A DNA stretch of 64,000 nt from Hymenolepis diminuta (GCA_900708905.1 CAADRB010000002.1:4641661-4705660); one strand, 5' to 3'. Numbered from the stretch's first letter, positions 1-11,520 are shown. Numbers and translations: made by a program. The notes: generated by a model not told the origin, from the letters alone.

Positions 1-964
1 GCCACATCTAGTTATATGTATCTTGTTGCAGCCAAATAGAGGTGAGAGATGAAAAAATGATTTTCTGATTTTAAATTTATTTTCAATAGCTTTAAAAAGA
101 ATTTAAATTCAAACATAAATCTCTTTATATCTGCCTTCTCACAGCATAATTTAAAATTTTGACTCGATTCAAAGAAACTGTAAATCTGATTCATTTAGAT
201 GAGTTAAGTAACATTTCTGATTGTTTTATATAACCTTTAGATACTACTATTTCTCTCTCATCAGTACTCATTCAAGGAATGAAATATTCAAACGCACCAG
301 AGTGATCGAATGCAATTTTTCATTCAAGTCTCCACAATCCTTATACACAAGACTAACAGACAGCAGTTTGAACTACTAAAAATTCAACAAATCATTCTTG
401 AGTAGAGAAGAAAGCAAAAGGATTTACTTTAAATTAATTTTCTTTTCTTATCTTATTGTTTCTAATCTCATCGCGTCTATTTGGGAATTGATTGAAACAT
501 GTATTGAATGAAACATGAAATGGTTACATTTGAACTGGGAACTGGAAAATAAGTCATAAGGGAGTAGTGCGAGTGCTAATCAAAAATCGACAAGGTTAAA
601 AAAGATGAAAGGAATTGACTGAAGTCTGTTAACACAAGAACTTGGAAACAATAATTTCGAAAACCGTCACACGAGAAGGTAGAAGAGACATATGTACGTG
701 TATCCTTCAAACTCTCAATTGTAATGAATATATGGCCTATTTGGCACTTCATTAATAATTTTTTGCATTAAGAACAATCAAAGGGAAAATTGTTTCCTTC
801 ACATCAAAATAAGGACCACTATTTTTCTTTTATTAAAATTTGCAAGCCCATTAGGAGAAGCGTTCACTGTACTTAGGCTGAGTAGAGGGAATGTTTTCTG
901 GAGAAACTCGAAGGTATATCCTAAGGGAAACTAACATTGCGCAAACACTATAAGTGATCAGAAT

Positions 965-1075
965 TAGTCAGAGTGGTTGAGGACGCATATCACCAGATGA
1001 GCACCGGTGGGCATGGACCTCATGACTACCGGATTGACAGACAGGCAGGTTGACCACTGCGCCACGGCCGCACAG
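965..1075 (-). repeat. tRNA-derived SINE-like remnant
   Basis: On the minus strand the A-box TGGCGCAGTGG (1054-1064) fits the RNA polymerase III consensus TGGCNNAGTGG exactly. About 35 bp downstream AGGTCCATGCCC (1009-1020) is a decayed B-box. The 18 bases around the A-box nearly match those of the repeat at 4727-4745. It is too decayed in the arms to be a working tRNA. Confidence 0.55.
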
Positions 1076-4000
1076 GGTAAATTGCATTTGTCATTATGTT
1101 TATACCATTAGTTTAATCAAGTGGTAGGGTAAATACATTTAAAACAAAAACTTGTCCTTGAGCGTAGTTATTCCTTCATTGAATGTCATTAATCAAAACT
1201 ATTTGATCAGTCAAATATAATAAGCTCTCATAATAATTCGGTGATACAACATTGCCTGTAATCTGATCAACTCAAAAGGTTCAAATTGCTCTAACTATTA
1301 TTAATGATTAATATTGCCTAATTAAATTTATTAGAAATGTGTTTTAGATACATGGGAGAACATTCGATGTAATATGAATTTATTTTCTTTTGAGATGTAC
1401 ATAATAGAATTATTTCATAGTAGGATTTAAAAGCTTCTAAATGCAGAGCCTTTTTATTATATAGAAGCTTGATATAATATTGCAACTTGAACACTTCAAG
1501 TTTATGAATTTGCATCGGTTCTTGATTGGTTCTAATTAAGCGTTTTCTCTCTTTGTTTCTATTTACTCTAATTAATTTGGATTAGAGCATTAAATGCTTT
1601 AATAAAAAAAGGCATAATCTCCGGATTTGAAGGAAATAAAAAGTTTAAATTTACCAACTCTTTTTCCTAAATGCACATATTGTAGTTGTTACTAAAACAA
1701 GGAAACATTCGTTAAAAAGGTAGATGTTAAAACATAGTGACAGTTTTTAACCAAGGGAAAAACTCTGTCGCTTATTATTTTGGTGTTCATAAAAGATAAT
1801 AAGTCACTGGTAATTTTCAAGATCTTTGAGAGCAGAATTTCTAATACGCATGTTAGACAGAGGACTTGCATTCTAGAGCATCTGTCATTCCTGCATTACC
1901 CAGTGCGGTTGGTCAGACCCCTCGTTGACACATACCATAACTGGGTTCCAACTATGACAGTCTCTGACATGTATTTTAAATACATCAGTATACATCCTTG
2001 TTTTCCTGCCAGTGATTGCTGACGAATATTTCTTCTAGACACTAGCCAAACGAGTGCTTATACGGAATTAAATTGCATAAGAATTAAAATATTCCACTGA
2101 GAAACTATGCACTGTATCCGTTAATACCGAATTATAAAATATCTCAAAATGGAAAATCTGTAAGTTCGTGATGGTTTAATATATTAAGCATTAATAATAA
2201 TATTATTCATTGTATAATAAATAATTTTAAGATCCCTATTAGAAAACGAAACTAGGTTTTGTAATTGCGTTATTTTTATAAATCTAGGGACCGCTATTTC
2301 AACTGTTTTTCACTAAACGATAAAATATTATTTCCAAAATATGAAAACTCTACCTTTTATCAATTACTATAACAAAAGTACTTCATTAGTTTCCAAATAA
2401 GTATTTAAATAGGGTAATTTCCACCCAATTTAAAAAATTGCTTATGCGAATAATTTGCTTTAATTCATCCAGCTCATGCTTCAACAGGATTATTAATACT
2501 TCGGTCGTTGAGATCGTATCCATGAGGCGAGACTGATCGCCGAAGTTATCATTTAAAAACGTATTAAAATGACCGTTCTTTATCAAAAGATAGACTATCA
2601 CTTATGCAGAAGCAAATGACGGTTTTAATCGTTGTAAGCATCGGAAAAGTAAACTTTTCAAATCGGGAGTTAATGGGAAGGACGAAGTAATTGATAAGAG
2701 TCTTGTTTCAATTCATGTTGTTTTTACTGAAGTAGTTGGACAACCATTTAAATTATATGAAAGTTTAATAAGTTCTTAATGTTACAAATATGAATTCAGT
2801 GAGGAAATAGAAAATTCGATTATTGAGCCTTAGAACATGAAGTGGTGAACCGTACCCTTTTCGAAAAAAGGCTCTTTTGATGCCCTGACTTAATTTCCAC
2901 TTCCACCAAATCTCCCTTTCTTCACTACTTATTGGATCATTTTAGTGTTCATCATATTTAGATGTCTTTCCACGATTAATATCTGCTCAAATTTTGTCTC
3001 TCCACGGGTAATAAAAATTTTAGTGCTCACTATAGTTTACTCAATGTAAAAGAAGCACAATCTATCCAGTGACAGTCAATTTCGCGTCAGTCTGCATTTT
3101 AGACCGATAATTACCTCCGTATAATATACATAAATCGTAGCGCCTAGTCAAATAGCATAAACTCGATGTCTATGAACACAATATGTATAGAGGTGACCAG
3201 TTTAATCGACAAGTGATGTCAACACTGCTCTCTCTATAACTGCAAACTCGTTAGTTGATGCAAGTTAAGATTTACAGTGTTGCGTGATCCCATGTAGTTC
3301 TTCTGACACTTATAAACTAGTGTCAACAGTATCTGGAACACATATTAAGTCAATAGGCGCCTGATTAGGATCTTCATAACTAAATAACAGTAGAAAATAA
3401 GAGATCACCAAATAAGTGGATATTAGTCATATACGAATGCAATAGTATATATTTTTCAAAATCGGCCTTTTCGCCATATAATCAGATCACAGGTAATGTG
3501 CACTTTATACGCAATTGCTATTGCCTAGTAGACAGTCCCAAAGAGCGAGAATAGGTGCGTTTACATAAGATAAACGTCTCGAGAGTGTGCTATAATTATG
3601 CAAAGCGGATTATTGACCGTAATAATTGCCTAATATATAAGAATGACAGTCTATACAACAAATGGACCTATGCAATTGTGTGTGTTTGCATACTAAATGA
3701 TGTTTTGTTGCCCCTATATAATCATATTAATACGAATTTTCCGCGCGCACACCCAAAACCTAATCACGTTCTTGTGGGGTAAGTTCCTCTAATTGTCGCC
3801 TAATTCTAAGAGCGAAATGACTAAAACTGTAAATGCCTTTGAACAATAACAAGATACATCTGCCAATTATTATGACTATATAATAGAATGGAACTAGTGA
3901 TAATGGAAGAATTCCTGTTATTATGGACTGCTGTAATGGAAAGGCAATTTAAAACAGTCAGAGAATTTCTGAAAATGTAATGATACATACTGAATTCAAG

Positions 4001-4389
4001 ATTAAATGACGATGTATGCGTATGGTGACCACAAATAATCAAAGCGAAAGATTAAAAGTTCCGTTTTCGAGAGGTCCTACCAGTTTTCCCCTTTCGTTAA
4101 GATATTAACGATTCCAATTAATATATTGATTTATTTGCTTAATGAAATCCGTAAAATAAGGTACCAAAATATCTTGAGGAAGAATATTTGTCCATTTAAG
4201 ATTTCTAACTAATGAGATATTGATGCTTTAAAAACAATGAATTACTATGGTGTATATGGCGTCCTTAATAGAATCCTTAACTTGAAAACATTTTATTTCT
4301 TAGAGTAAATATAAATGAAATCAAATTGATAATTAAGAGGAGGTGGAAAGATGTTATGGACACTTTGAGTAAAAAATTATTGAGTACCT

Positions 4390-4745
4390 CTCACAAACTA
4401 TACTTTGGGCGGAGAGATGTCATTCTGGAACAGTTCGAATGAGAAACACGTGGTCTACCACCCCTATCAACCAGTGTGTTTGGCCATCCATGTTACTGAA
4501 AATGCAACGATGAGTATCGATTTCCTGACCTCTCACTTTAAAGACGTGCATGGTGACCACGCAAGATAGGATTTAAAATAATTCCTAAACCCATTCCATT
4601 ACTTCACCTAAAGACTCGGTTGAAAGAATCTAATTCTGGCATCTTCCGACTTAACCAGTATGGCTAGCCGTTCGACTCATTGAGTGCGTATTGATAGGTA
4701 TCTAGCACATGACGTCAGCATGTTAACCGCTGCGCCACGAGCTCA
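4390..4745 (-). repeat. tRNA-headed repeat, about 355 bp
   Basis: Minus-strand head with A-box TGGCGCAGCGG (4727-4737) and decayed B-box TGCTAGATACC (4697-4707), followed by a longer body. The part of the body around 4470-4560 is clearly similar to 20310-20420 (shared order of GGTCATC-, AAAATGC-, GATGAGT- and GGTGA-containing blocks), so this is a dispersed family, probably a SINE. The exact end of the body at about 4390 is a guess. Confidence 0.5.
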
Positions 4746-5871
4746 CGAGTTGAAGTTTATAATTTTGTAAACAAGAATAAGTCCTTCGATAAATAGAAGC
4801 TTAGAGACTAAAACTTTGTATTTAGTCGCTAATAAATATCTATTCTTTATAACTCCCGTACTTAGAACATTTTTCCGTATACGGGCAGCTGTTCTGAAAA
4901 ATCATATCAAGTCAAATCGTTTATCAATTGCACATATTTTGTACATAAATTTGTAGTTGTATCAAGGATGTTTGCGCCAATATATGAAAAAAAGCACTCA
5001 ACGAAATGCAGAATTTTATCTGTGTCTGTCAAGACCCTTCAGTATTTTTTAATTACAAAACATACATCATAAGTAATTTATCTATTAATTTGTAAATAAG
5101 CTCATTCACCCGTTTTACTGTTAGATTTTCTAATGAAATCAACCACAGTGAAGTTTGCAATTTTTTCATTTCCCTATTCAACTTCAAAGTTTACTTAGTG
5201 ATAATTTATAATAAAATAACCTTTTAGTCTTAAGTAAAATAGGAAAATTGAAGCAGATACCAACTGACTGCCTTTTGGCTATGTGAGCAGTTAGGTACAA
5301 CAAAATGAATGTGGTGAAGCTCTATTAACTCTAATAACTAAACGTTGTTGCTAAAGTAAATATAGTGGATATTAACAATCTTACCAATGAAACCTTTTAA
5401 AATTTAAGATCAGGCGCCCTTGTTAAGAATTCATATACTCAGTTATGGTAGTTAGAGATTCACTTTATCTAATAAATCGAAAATTCTGATGAAGTAAGAT
5501 TTCTTTGATTTCTTAATTTCCATTTCATATCCTCGCACATTCACCCTTTATCCAAATTATTTTACTGTCCCCCATTTTCAGATACTTTCCATGATGACAA
5601 GTTTTGCATTGTTTTGGGGCAGTCCAAGTTTGGTTTAGGTCATGATTAACGGAAAAGGGCTCATTTTCTCATAAGATGGAATGAAATACTATTAATTTAC
5701 AACTGCATTAGTCTGGAGACCATCTAGGTCTATGTATACCGTTTTGGATCGGGGAGAATGCATTAGAGTTTGGGCATAGGGGCTGTATGAAAGCCATTTT
5801 AGACATATTTCTAGTGCTAACTTTCTTGATATAAATGCATCTCAGAGATATCCCAGTAGTCATCATCGTAC

Positions 5872-6426
5872 TCAGGGCTTCTCAGTTCCATTTTGTGGCA
5901 GAGGATGGGAGGGGGGAAGTTGGGTGAAAAGAGGATTCAGAAGTTGGTCAGCTGTTGAGGAAGGTCCTTCAAAGTGACGCGACCTCAAAGCCTCTTCGAT
6001 GTCTTCCCGTGGTGGAATTCCAAGCATTCCAAAGGGAAAGGGAAGACCTTGAAGAGAACTAGTGGCTGCTAGAAAAGCACTTGCCCATTGTGATGGAATA
6101 ACCGGTGGAATCTGACTTCCAGTTCCAATATTTGAAGGAGGAAGAGGGGGAGGAGGCGGTAAGAGAAGATGTGAAGGTGGAATAGATTTTGTTAAATCCT
6201 TGTTTTCATCGAAAGCCTCGACAGAAGTTCCAGACGTATCTTCACTTGGTGAAGGATTATGTCTCGATTCAGATCGTGGGGAAGAGTGTTCACTTGTCAC
6301 CGAAACCTTCAGGTTATTCGATGGCGGAACAAAAGTTGGATGAGGAATACTGCAATTTGATTTGATCGCGGTCATATCGGCCGCACTCCTTTTTCTCCAT
6401 TTTGTTCGACGGTTTTGAAACCATAC
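5872..6426 (-). CDS. Nkx6: Nkx6 exon 3 (recognition helix and C-terminal tail)
   Basis: Acceptor TTTCAAAG, then codons for [18 protein letters not shown], which completes helix 3. The remaining 166 residues are rich in Pro and Ser, with [11 protein letters not shown] near the middle and hydrophobic [10 protein letters not shown] later, ending in TGA at 5872-5874. Vertebrate NKX6 tails are acidic and contain a Lys/Asp-rich segment; this tail has no such long acidic stretch, so a different activation or interaction surface is inferred. Confidence 0.92.
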   Translation of the reverse strand, partial: VWFQNRRTKWRKRSAADMTAIKSNCSIPHPTFVPPSNNLKVSVTSEHSSPRSESRHNPSPSEDTSGTSVEAFDENKDLTKSIPPSHLLLPPPPPLPPSNIGTGSQIPPVIPSQWASAFLAATSSLQGLPFPFGMLGIPPREDIEEALRSRHFEGPSSTADQLLNPLFTQLPPSHPLPQNGTEKP

Positions 6427-9400
6427 CTTTGAAAAAATACCAGAAAATGCATTTAAATAAGTCCATTAATAATTGATTATTCGTATTTCAGCATCGGATA
6501 ACGAAATTGTACTCATAATCACATGTACATTTATTTATATAATCGACAAGCTTTTTTCGCCCGAAGCTAATGTGATAACCATTGGTCGCGCTGTCGGAGT
6601 CTGCATAATTAAAACAGCCTCACTTTGTCATTGCTTAATGCTTGAGGTAAGATCTGCCACCTTTTTACCGATTCACCTACACCACACACTGACAGTCTGC
6701 GTGCACATTAAATATGAATTTAGTCAAGGTATAGAGAGAGGGAGAGAATACGAAATAGTATCTCGCGGTTTTTGTCCCAACATTTCTTCCCCCACCCCAT
6801 CACTATCACTAATTTTCCTCACCTTCTCCCCTTACCTCGTGTCTCTCATCTACTCAAGCGTAAAAGATGAGTATGAATAACTTATGGGATAAGTCCCCGC
6901 CCTTCATTATGGGGGGAGGGGGGAAGGGTGTGAAGCCTCATACCTATTGTTAGCTACTCCTGTTCTAATCTCTCCCCTTCCCCAATCCCATCTAACCTCA
7001 TACGAGATGATGCTGTATACACTGTGCATACTACTTATTCTGGGTGCTTGTCAAAACAATTATTAATTCATATATATCGCAGCGCAAGAAGTAGAGGTGC
7101 TAGATTATGAAGATTGTAGAAATTTGCAGGAAAGATGAGATTAGGGGAAAAAGAAAGGTGAAGGGGAAAGGAGTAATAGTTAAGGGCACGCACCTAAACT
7201 ATCACGGCAAAAACTGAACAGAGATTGTGGTTAAAAGCTACATTGATAAAGCGTAATAGTAAGCTATTTACTTGAAGTAGAGCCCAAAAGTGATTCGTGA
7301 GAAAAAGTTTCGAATTCTCTCAGTGTGTTCTAAATTCACACGAACTTCTGTGTGCTCACTAATGGCTGTTTAAGTGCTACAGCACAATTGTGGTGATTTT
7401 TGCCATTTTCATCTTGATTCGCCTGAGGTGAGTGTGAAATATGATCATCCTACCTCTTTTTCTCCTGTCCAAGTGGTCACTCCTGCCTTCTGTTTCAACA
7501 ATATTCTACCTTAATCTACATGTGATAAATGACGAACTTCTCAATTATTGATTCCCATTTGCCACTATACATCAATTCAAAGAAAAGTCAGGAACGTTCT
7601 TCCATTTAATAGTGAACTAGTCGTAAACAAATAATTAGGTATAAACCCACGGATCAAACGAAAACATAAACAGGCCAAGATCAAACCAGACGTAAGAGGT
7701 TTCTCATGCTTTAAAAGATAAATAATCATTTATCCGTGAGATTTATAAAGTTTAAAAGAGTCTCAAACGATTATGATTAATGAATTCCGGAAAATACATA
7801 ACATTTCCACATTCTAATTAATTTCATAAGTCTAAATTATGATTACGTCAATTATATCAACAGTTGTTTTAAGCTAAGTATGATATACTAGTGATAAATT
7901 TCATTTAGGAGGTACCGTTGGATTGCCTTGTTTACTGAAAAGATGTTAAGCTAATCACCCATTTTTAATATGAAGATTTACGAACATTGTACTTTTGGGG
8001 GTAAATTCTGACTAAGTAGGTGGACTTTAACATCTCTAACACAGTTGTCAAAAAGTCGTAAAATCATATATTCGTCATGAAATTCACAATAACAAATTCT
8101 TTAGACGAGTTTACGAGGGTAGATTTAGAGATAGACTATGCGACAGAATAATTACAAATGTCTAACCTCCAATCAAGTTTAACTAATATTTATTTTTGAA
8201 TGATCAATTCATTTATCTAATACATAAACACATACCAATTAGAGTACAAATTATAAATATATAGGTTTCAGATGATGCCTAATTATAAAGTTTTAAACAA
8301 TTCAAATAGAGAAGATCATAATCTCTTTGACTAAGAGGTCTTTTACTGCCCGAAAATTCACTGACAACAAGAAGAGAAGTAAGTTTAATGAGTTTGGTTA
8401 AGAGTATATCCTAACATTGTACCATATTCATTTTCATTCCGGAGATTGCAATTTAGGAAAAGGTTTAACATTCTGACAAATGCGAACACACTAACGCAAT
8501 AGCAAATTGGAATCAATAATTGAGAAATTCGTTGTTTATCAAGTGGTCAACATAGTTAAAAGAGTGGATAAGAAAATGGATGGCTAAATCAGCCATGACA
8601 TGATGTGTACAGTTTATTGTTAATTTTACAAAGTAAGACCAATTTTAATTCTTGGCTGGGCGATGCTTGAATTTTTGAAATTACTGATTAATAATGGGCA
8701 ATTAAGAGAAGGCTTTTAAAATTTCTGGGAACATATATAGGGCTTGCTTTTAAAAGACAAATGTGTGCCCTCATTAAGTTGTGATGATGACAAATGAACA
8801 ACTGTTCTGTATCTTATTCCGTGTGAAAGGAGAGGAGGCTTAGGAGCATTTAGACATTCTAATTAAAAGTTTTCAAAATCACCAAGAGGACGCGACAGAG
8901 AGCATATGTGGGGTTAAAAAAGCCAATTCACATTTTCGAATAGCTCCGTCCTTCCCTTCCTGCAAAATACGTCGAGAGGAAAAGACAACCACCATATCAT
9001 ATCCCATTAAGAAGTCACTAAGGCCCTTTTGTTAAACGTCCATTAAAGGGATTAAAATCTGATAAGAAGGGTCCAGACTGTCAGTATTTTAGAGGCGGTT
9101 AAAATATGGTTTAGAAAGCTATTAATCTTAACTCTCACCGCAATACTACTACTTCGAGCTGTGCGAGTCTAAAGGGTGACGACACCCTGATAAAGCCCCT
9201 TAGCTTACATACCGTCTGTCCAATAAAGATAAATGTATTAGGGAGAGGGTTCGAATGTGGGAAAGAGAATACAGTAGCCATATGGCTACCTATTTGAAAC
9301 CACAATGTGGACACAAGTGGGCTCTCTTTCGAACTCAATTCACCGCATAATCCTCCCCCGTCTTCTCCTAATAACGTCGTGTCCGTTTTCTCCCCATTCT

Positions 9401-11206
9401 CAATGACTTTCTATTCATCCGAAAATCAGATCTGTCTTCTACTTCGAATCAACAGGGTAAACGGGGTGTAAGGATGGAGGGGGACCCTTTAAAGTAGCCA
9501 TATGGAGCTACCTATCGTGCTCAACCAAAAACAAAAAATCTCTAAACTTTTCCTCCCCTTTTCCCTATGAGATTGTGAGTTGATAGAATCTCAATTAACG
9601 AAACTACTTCTCTCTGTCTCCCTTAATTTTAATAATACTAATTGCATTTACTCAGCTTTATATCTTAATCATTTTAATACAGAAAAAAATTTGCTCACCT
9701 TAACTTGACTTTCCGACATTCCAAGAAGTAGGGCTAATCGAGCTCTCTCGGGTCCAGCCAGATACTTTGTCTGTTCGAACATTTTCTCTAGAGCAAATAT
9801 CTGCTGACCAGAGAATGTCGGTCTAGTATGCTTCCTTTTTCCATCCTTATCCATATGGCTCATAGTTTCATCTGAAAATTTAACAAAATTCAACAGGTTA
9901 TCATTACGATTTTATAGCTTTGACACATTCCTTAAGGGCCATGGAGACGAATGATACTAATGGTGTCCACGCCCCTTCCCTTCCTGTCAACATTTTTATC
10001 ACCTAACCAACTGTTCAAATTGCTGTCAGCTATCCAAGGTAGGGTTAATGCATTTAAAACACCCCTAGCAACTTGAACTGCAATTGAGGTCACAATATTA
10101 GAGAAGTAGGGAAGAGGGGAGAAGTGTCAACGATACATAAAATTTTACATTCCCAAAGTGTAATTAATAGCGTAATGTTTTTGAGGTGATAATGTATGCT
10201 AATTGCTGAGGATCGCCAACACATCATAATATCCTATCATGTATACACAAAAATAGACACAAAGAATTTGGAAAATATCTTAATATGCGCAAGACTCACT
10301 TGGATTTCGCATCCATAGGAGACCGGGGTTAGGAGACGGTGGATTTGGCATTCCGACATGTGGTATTCCAAATCGCTGAGGGAAGAAATTGCCTCCACCA
10401 TTTGTACTCCTTGGTAGTTCACATTCACTTGGACAAGGGAGAGGATTCAATCCAGGAAGATAACCTGAACCTCCTCCTAATTGTCGAAGAGTTGCAGAAA
10501 AGTCTTGGGGAGATTCCTGCGAAGGAAATCTAAGAGACGGATATTGAGGAGTCCAGTTAAGTAAGGGATAAATTGGTGGTGGTGGGGGTGGTGGAGCAGG
10601 CTGAGGTGAAATAGGTTTTTTCAAATCTTCCTCTTTCTTTCCATCATGCGAAAAGGTCTTAAGTGATGTCTTGACACTACTTTCATTGTGATTATTTTTT
10701 TCAGCCTCTCCTAAAATATCCTGGATAGCATGGGATGTCTTCGGTTTAGAAGGAAGAGGTGAAGAATGCGCTTTCTCTTGACTTCCAGACCTGTTTAATC
10801 CAGGTGATTGTGAAGAAGAAGTGATGTCTAGACTTGGTGGATTGAATGGCGACATCAACCCATTTGTTGCCATTACCGCTAAAATATTTGAAATAAACTC
10901 TGTTGGACAGTGAGGAAAGAGTTTTGCCATGTTCTCAACCGATGATTGCAAATTTGATTTCTCTTCATCTTCCTCTTCATGGGGTGAGGAGCTGCATTTC
11001 GGAATCTTGGCCTCAATAACTGGACTTTCTGCTCTAGAATCTGGCGCTTTTCGTCGTCTACCTGGTGAGACAGGTGTGTTAGTAGTAGTAGACTCAATCT
11101 TGAGGGCGTAGTGGTCATCAACCGCCTCCGATTTCACGTTAGGTGGGGAGTTGTTCAGTAGACCGCCAGATCTGTATATCAGCGGAGATCGTTCGACCGT
11201 TTCCAT
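5872..11206 (-). CDS. Nkx6: NK6-class homeobox transcription factor, three exons
   Basis: Join of 11206-10300, 9871-9699 and 6426-5872, predicted 544 residues. All introns are GT-AG: intron 1 is phase 1 (gtgagt...ttttcag) and intron 2 is phase 0 (gtgagc...tttcaaag). The homeodomain (residues 315-374) contains [19 protein letters not shown], the stretch [13 protein letters not shown] and the recognition helix [10 protein letters not shown] with Q50 and N51; this combination is diagnostic of the NK6 subfamily. An eh1/TN-like motif, HAIQDIL (158-165 with the preceding Ser), matches the Groucho-recruiting motif of NK proteins. Family knowledge: Nkx6 factors are nuclear DNA-binding repressors that pattern neurons and, in vertebrates, pancreas. 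The protein is longer than vertebrate NKX6-1 (about 370 residues) through Ser/Pro-rich linkers. Departures from the usual homeodomain are Met19, Leu36-Leu37 in place of Tyr-Ser, and Arg59-Ser60. The start is the first ATG in the frame; a longer N-terminus through an upstream exon is possible. No AATAAA is seen within about 800 bp after the stop. Confidence 0.93.
6911..6928 (+). other. G-rich tract in Nkx6 intron 2, possible G-quadruplex
   Basis: Plus strand GGGGGGAGGGGGGAAGGG contains more than four runs of three G with one- or two-base separators, enough to form an intramolecular quadruplex. The plus strand is the template strand for Nkx6. Function unknown. Confidence 0.4.
9274..9289. promoter_or_regulatory. 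Perfect 16-bp palindrome in Nkx6 intron 2 (copy 1)
   Basis: GTAGCCATATGGCTAC is its own reverse complement and is followed by CTAT. A related palindrome with the same left arm and the same CTAT follows at 9494-9511. The core CATATG is an E-box. A dimeric transcription-factor site is an inference. Confidence 0.45.
9494..9511. promoter_or_regulatory. Related 18-bp palindrome in Nkx6 intron 2 (copy 2)
   Basis: GTAGCCATATGGAGCTAC, the same as copy 1 except for a two-base insertion in the right arm; both are preceded by A and followed by CTAT. It lies 205 bp closer to exon 2. Confidence 0.45.
9699..9871 (-). CDS. Nkx6: Nkx6 exon 2 (homeodomain residues 1-46)
   Basis: 173 bp encoding the end of codon 303 and residues 304-360. 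The acceptor is AAATTTTCAG and the donor AAG|GTGAGC. It carries [19 protein letters not shown], the hallmark NK6 sequence leading into the homeodomain, then helix 1, the NK6-specific [13 protein letters not shown] turn and helix 2, and ends at Lys46, two residues before the invariant Trp48. An intron inside the homeobox is a known property of Nkx6 genes. Confidence 0.95.
9872..10299 (-). other. Nkx6 intron 1
   Basis: 428-bp phase-1 intron starting GTGAGT and ending TTTTCAG. I see no repeat or other gene in it. Confidence 0.88.
10300..11206 (-). CDS. Nkx6: Nkx6 exon 1 (N-terminal region)
   Basis: Encodes residues 1-302 plus the first base of codon 303. It has an acidic Glu/Asp run (about 76-82), a Ser/Pro-rich middle, the eh1/TN-like HAIQDIL motif, a seven-proline run (about 205-211) and a Gly/Pro-rich end. 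The donor is CCA-A|GTGAGT; after splicing codon 303 reads AAT (Asn). The ATG at 11204-11206 has G at +4 but C at -3, so its context is only moderate. The frame stays open upstream to a TAA at 11354-11356 with no other ATG. That extra part contains QFLLS, which resembles the FLLS near the N-terminus of vertebrate NKX6-1, so the true N-terminus could lie in an unseen upstream exon. Confidence 0.88.
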
Positions 11207-11512
11207 GAGGTTGTTGGCGGAAAATGACTTCAGTAATGTTATCAAGTGTGCGATGTGCGCCGTGGTGGGTGATACGTGAGCACCAGAAAGAAGGAATTGA
11301 GACACACAAGGGGGGGGGTGAGTGTATAGTACCAGATGGACACCAAATAAGATTTAAATGCTGTTGTCACTAGTTGCTGTCACACACTGCTATGTTAAGC
11401 GTATGCGTACGTGGATGCGCGCAGGCAATATCGTGTGTTAAATGAGCTCTTGCCCAATGAAAGATCTTAACTATCAGCGTGCGTATGTGCTTCCGCTGTA
11501 GTGCGCGTTCCT

Positions 11513-11520
11513 CTGATTGG
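11513..11520 (-). promoter_or_regulatory. CCAAT box, proximal copy
   Basis: CTGATTGG on the plus strand, read CCAATCAG in the direction of Nkx6, about 310 bp upstream of the first ATG. CCAATCAG is the strong NF-Y binding form. The flank (TTTGACCAATCAG) is almost the same as that of the second copy 48 bp further upstream. I see no clear TATA box. Confidence 0.5.

Larger units (their letters stand above)
1..5871. other. 3' flank of Nkx6, non-coding
   Basis: AT-rich sequence with no open frame that I recognise. The only structured parts are the two tRNA-like repeats at about 965-1075 and 4390-4745. The first minus-strand ATTAAA after the Nkx6 stop is near 5047-5052, far for a poly(A) signal, so the transcript end is not defined. 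Confidence 0.6.
6427..9698 (-). other. Nkx6 intron 2, splitting the homeobox between residues 46 and 47
   Basis: 3272-bp phase-0 intron starting GTGAGC and ending TTTCAAAG. Apart from two palindromes near exon 2 and a G-rich tract near exon 3 (entered separately) it is AT-rich sequence. A 135-codon plus-strand open frame at 6473-6880 has no recognisable domain and I regard it as chance. Confidence 0.9.

Noticed and set aside
6473..6880. 135-codon plus-strand open frame inside Nkx6 intron 2
   Set aside because: It lies antisense in an intron, and the product has no motif beyond chance hydrophobic stretches.
9241..9270. GGGTTCGAATG as a B-box of another tRNA-like repeat in Nkx6 intron 2
   Set aside because: No A-box at a suitable distance and no tRNA-like arms.
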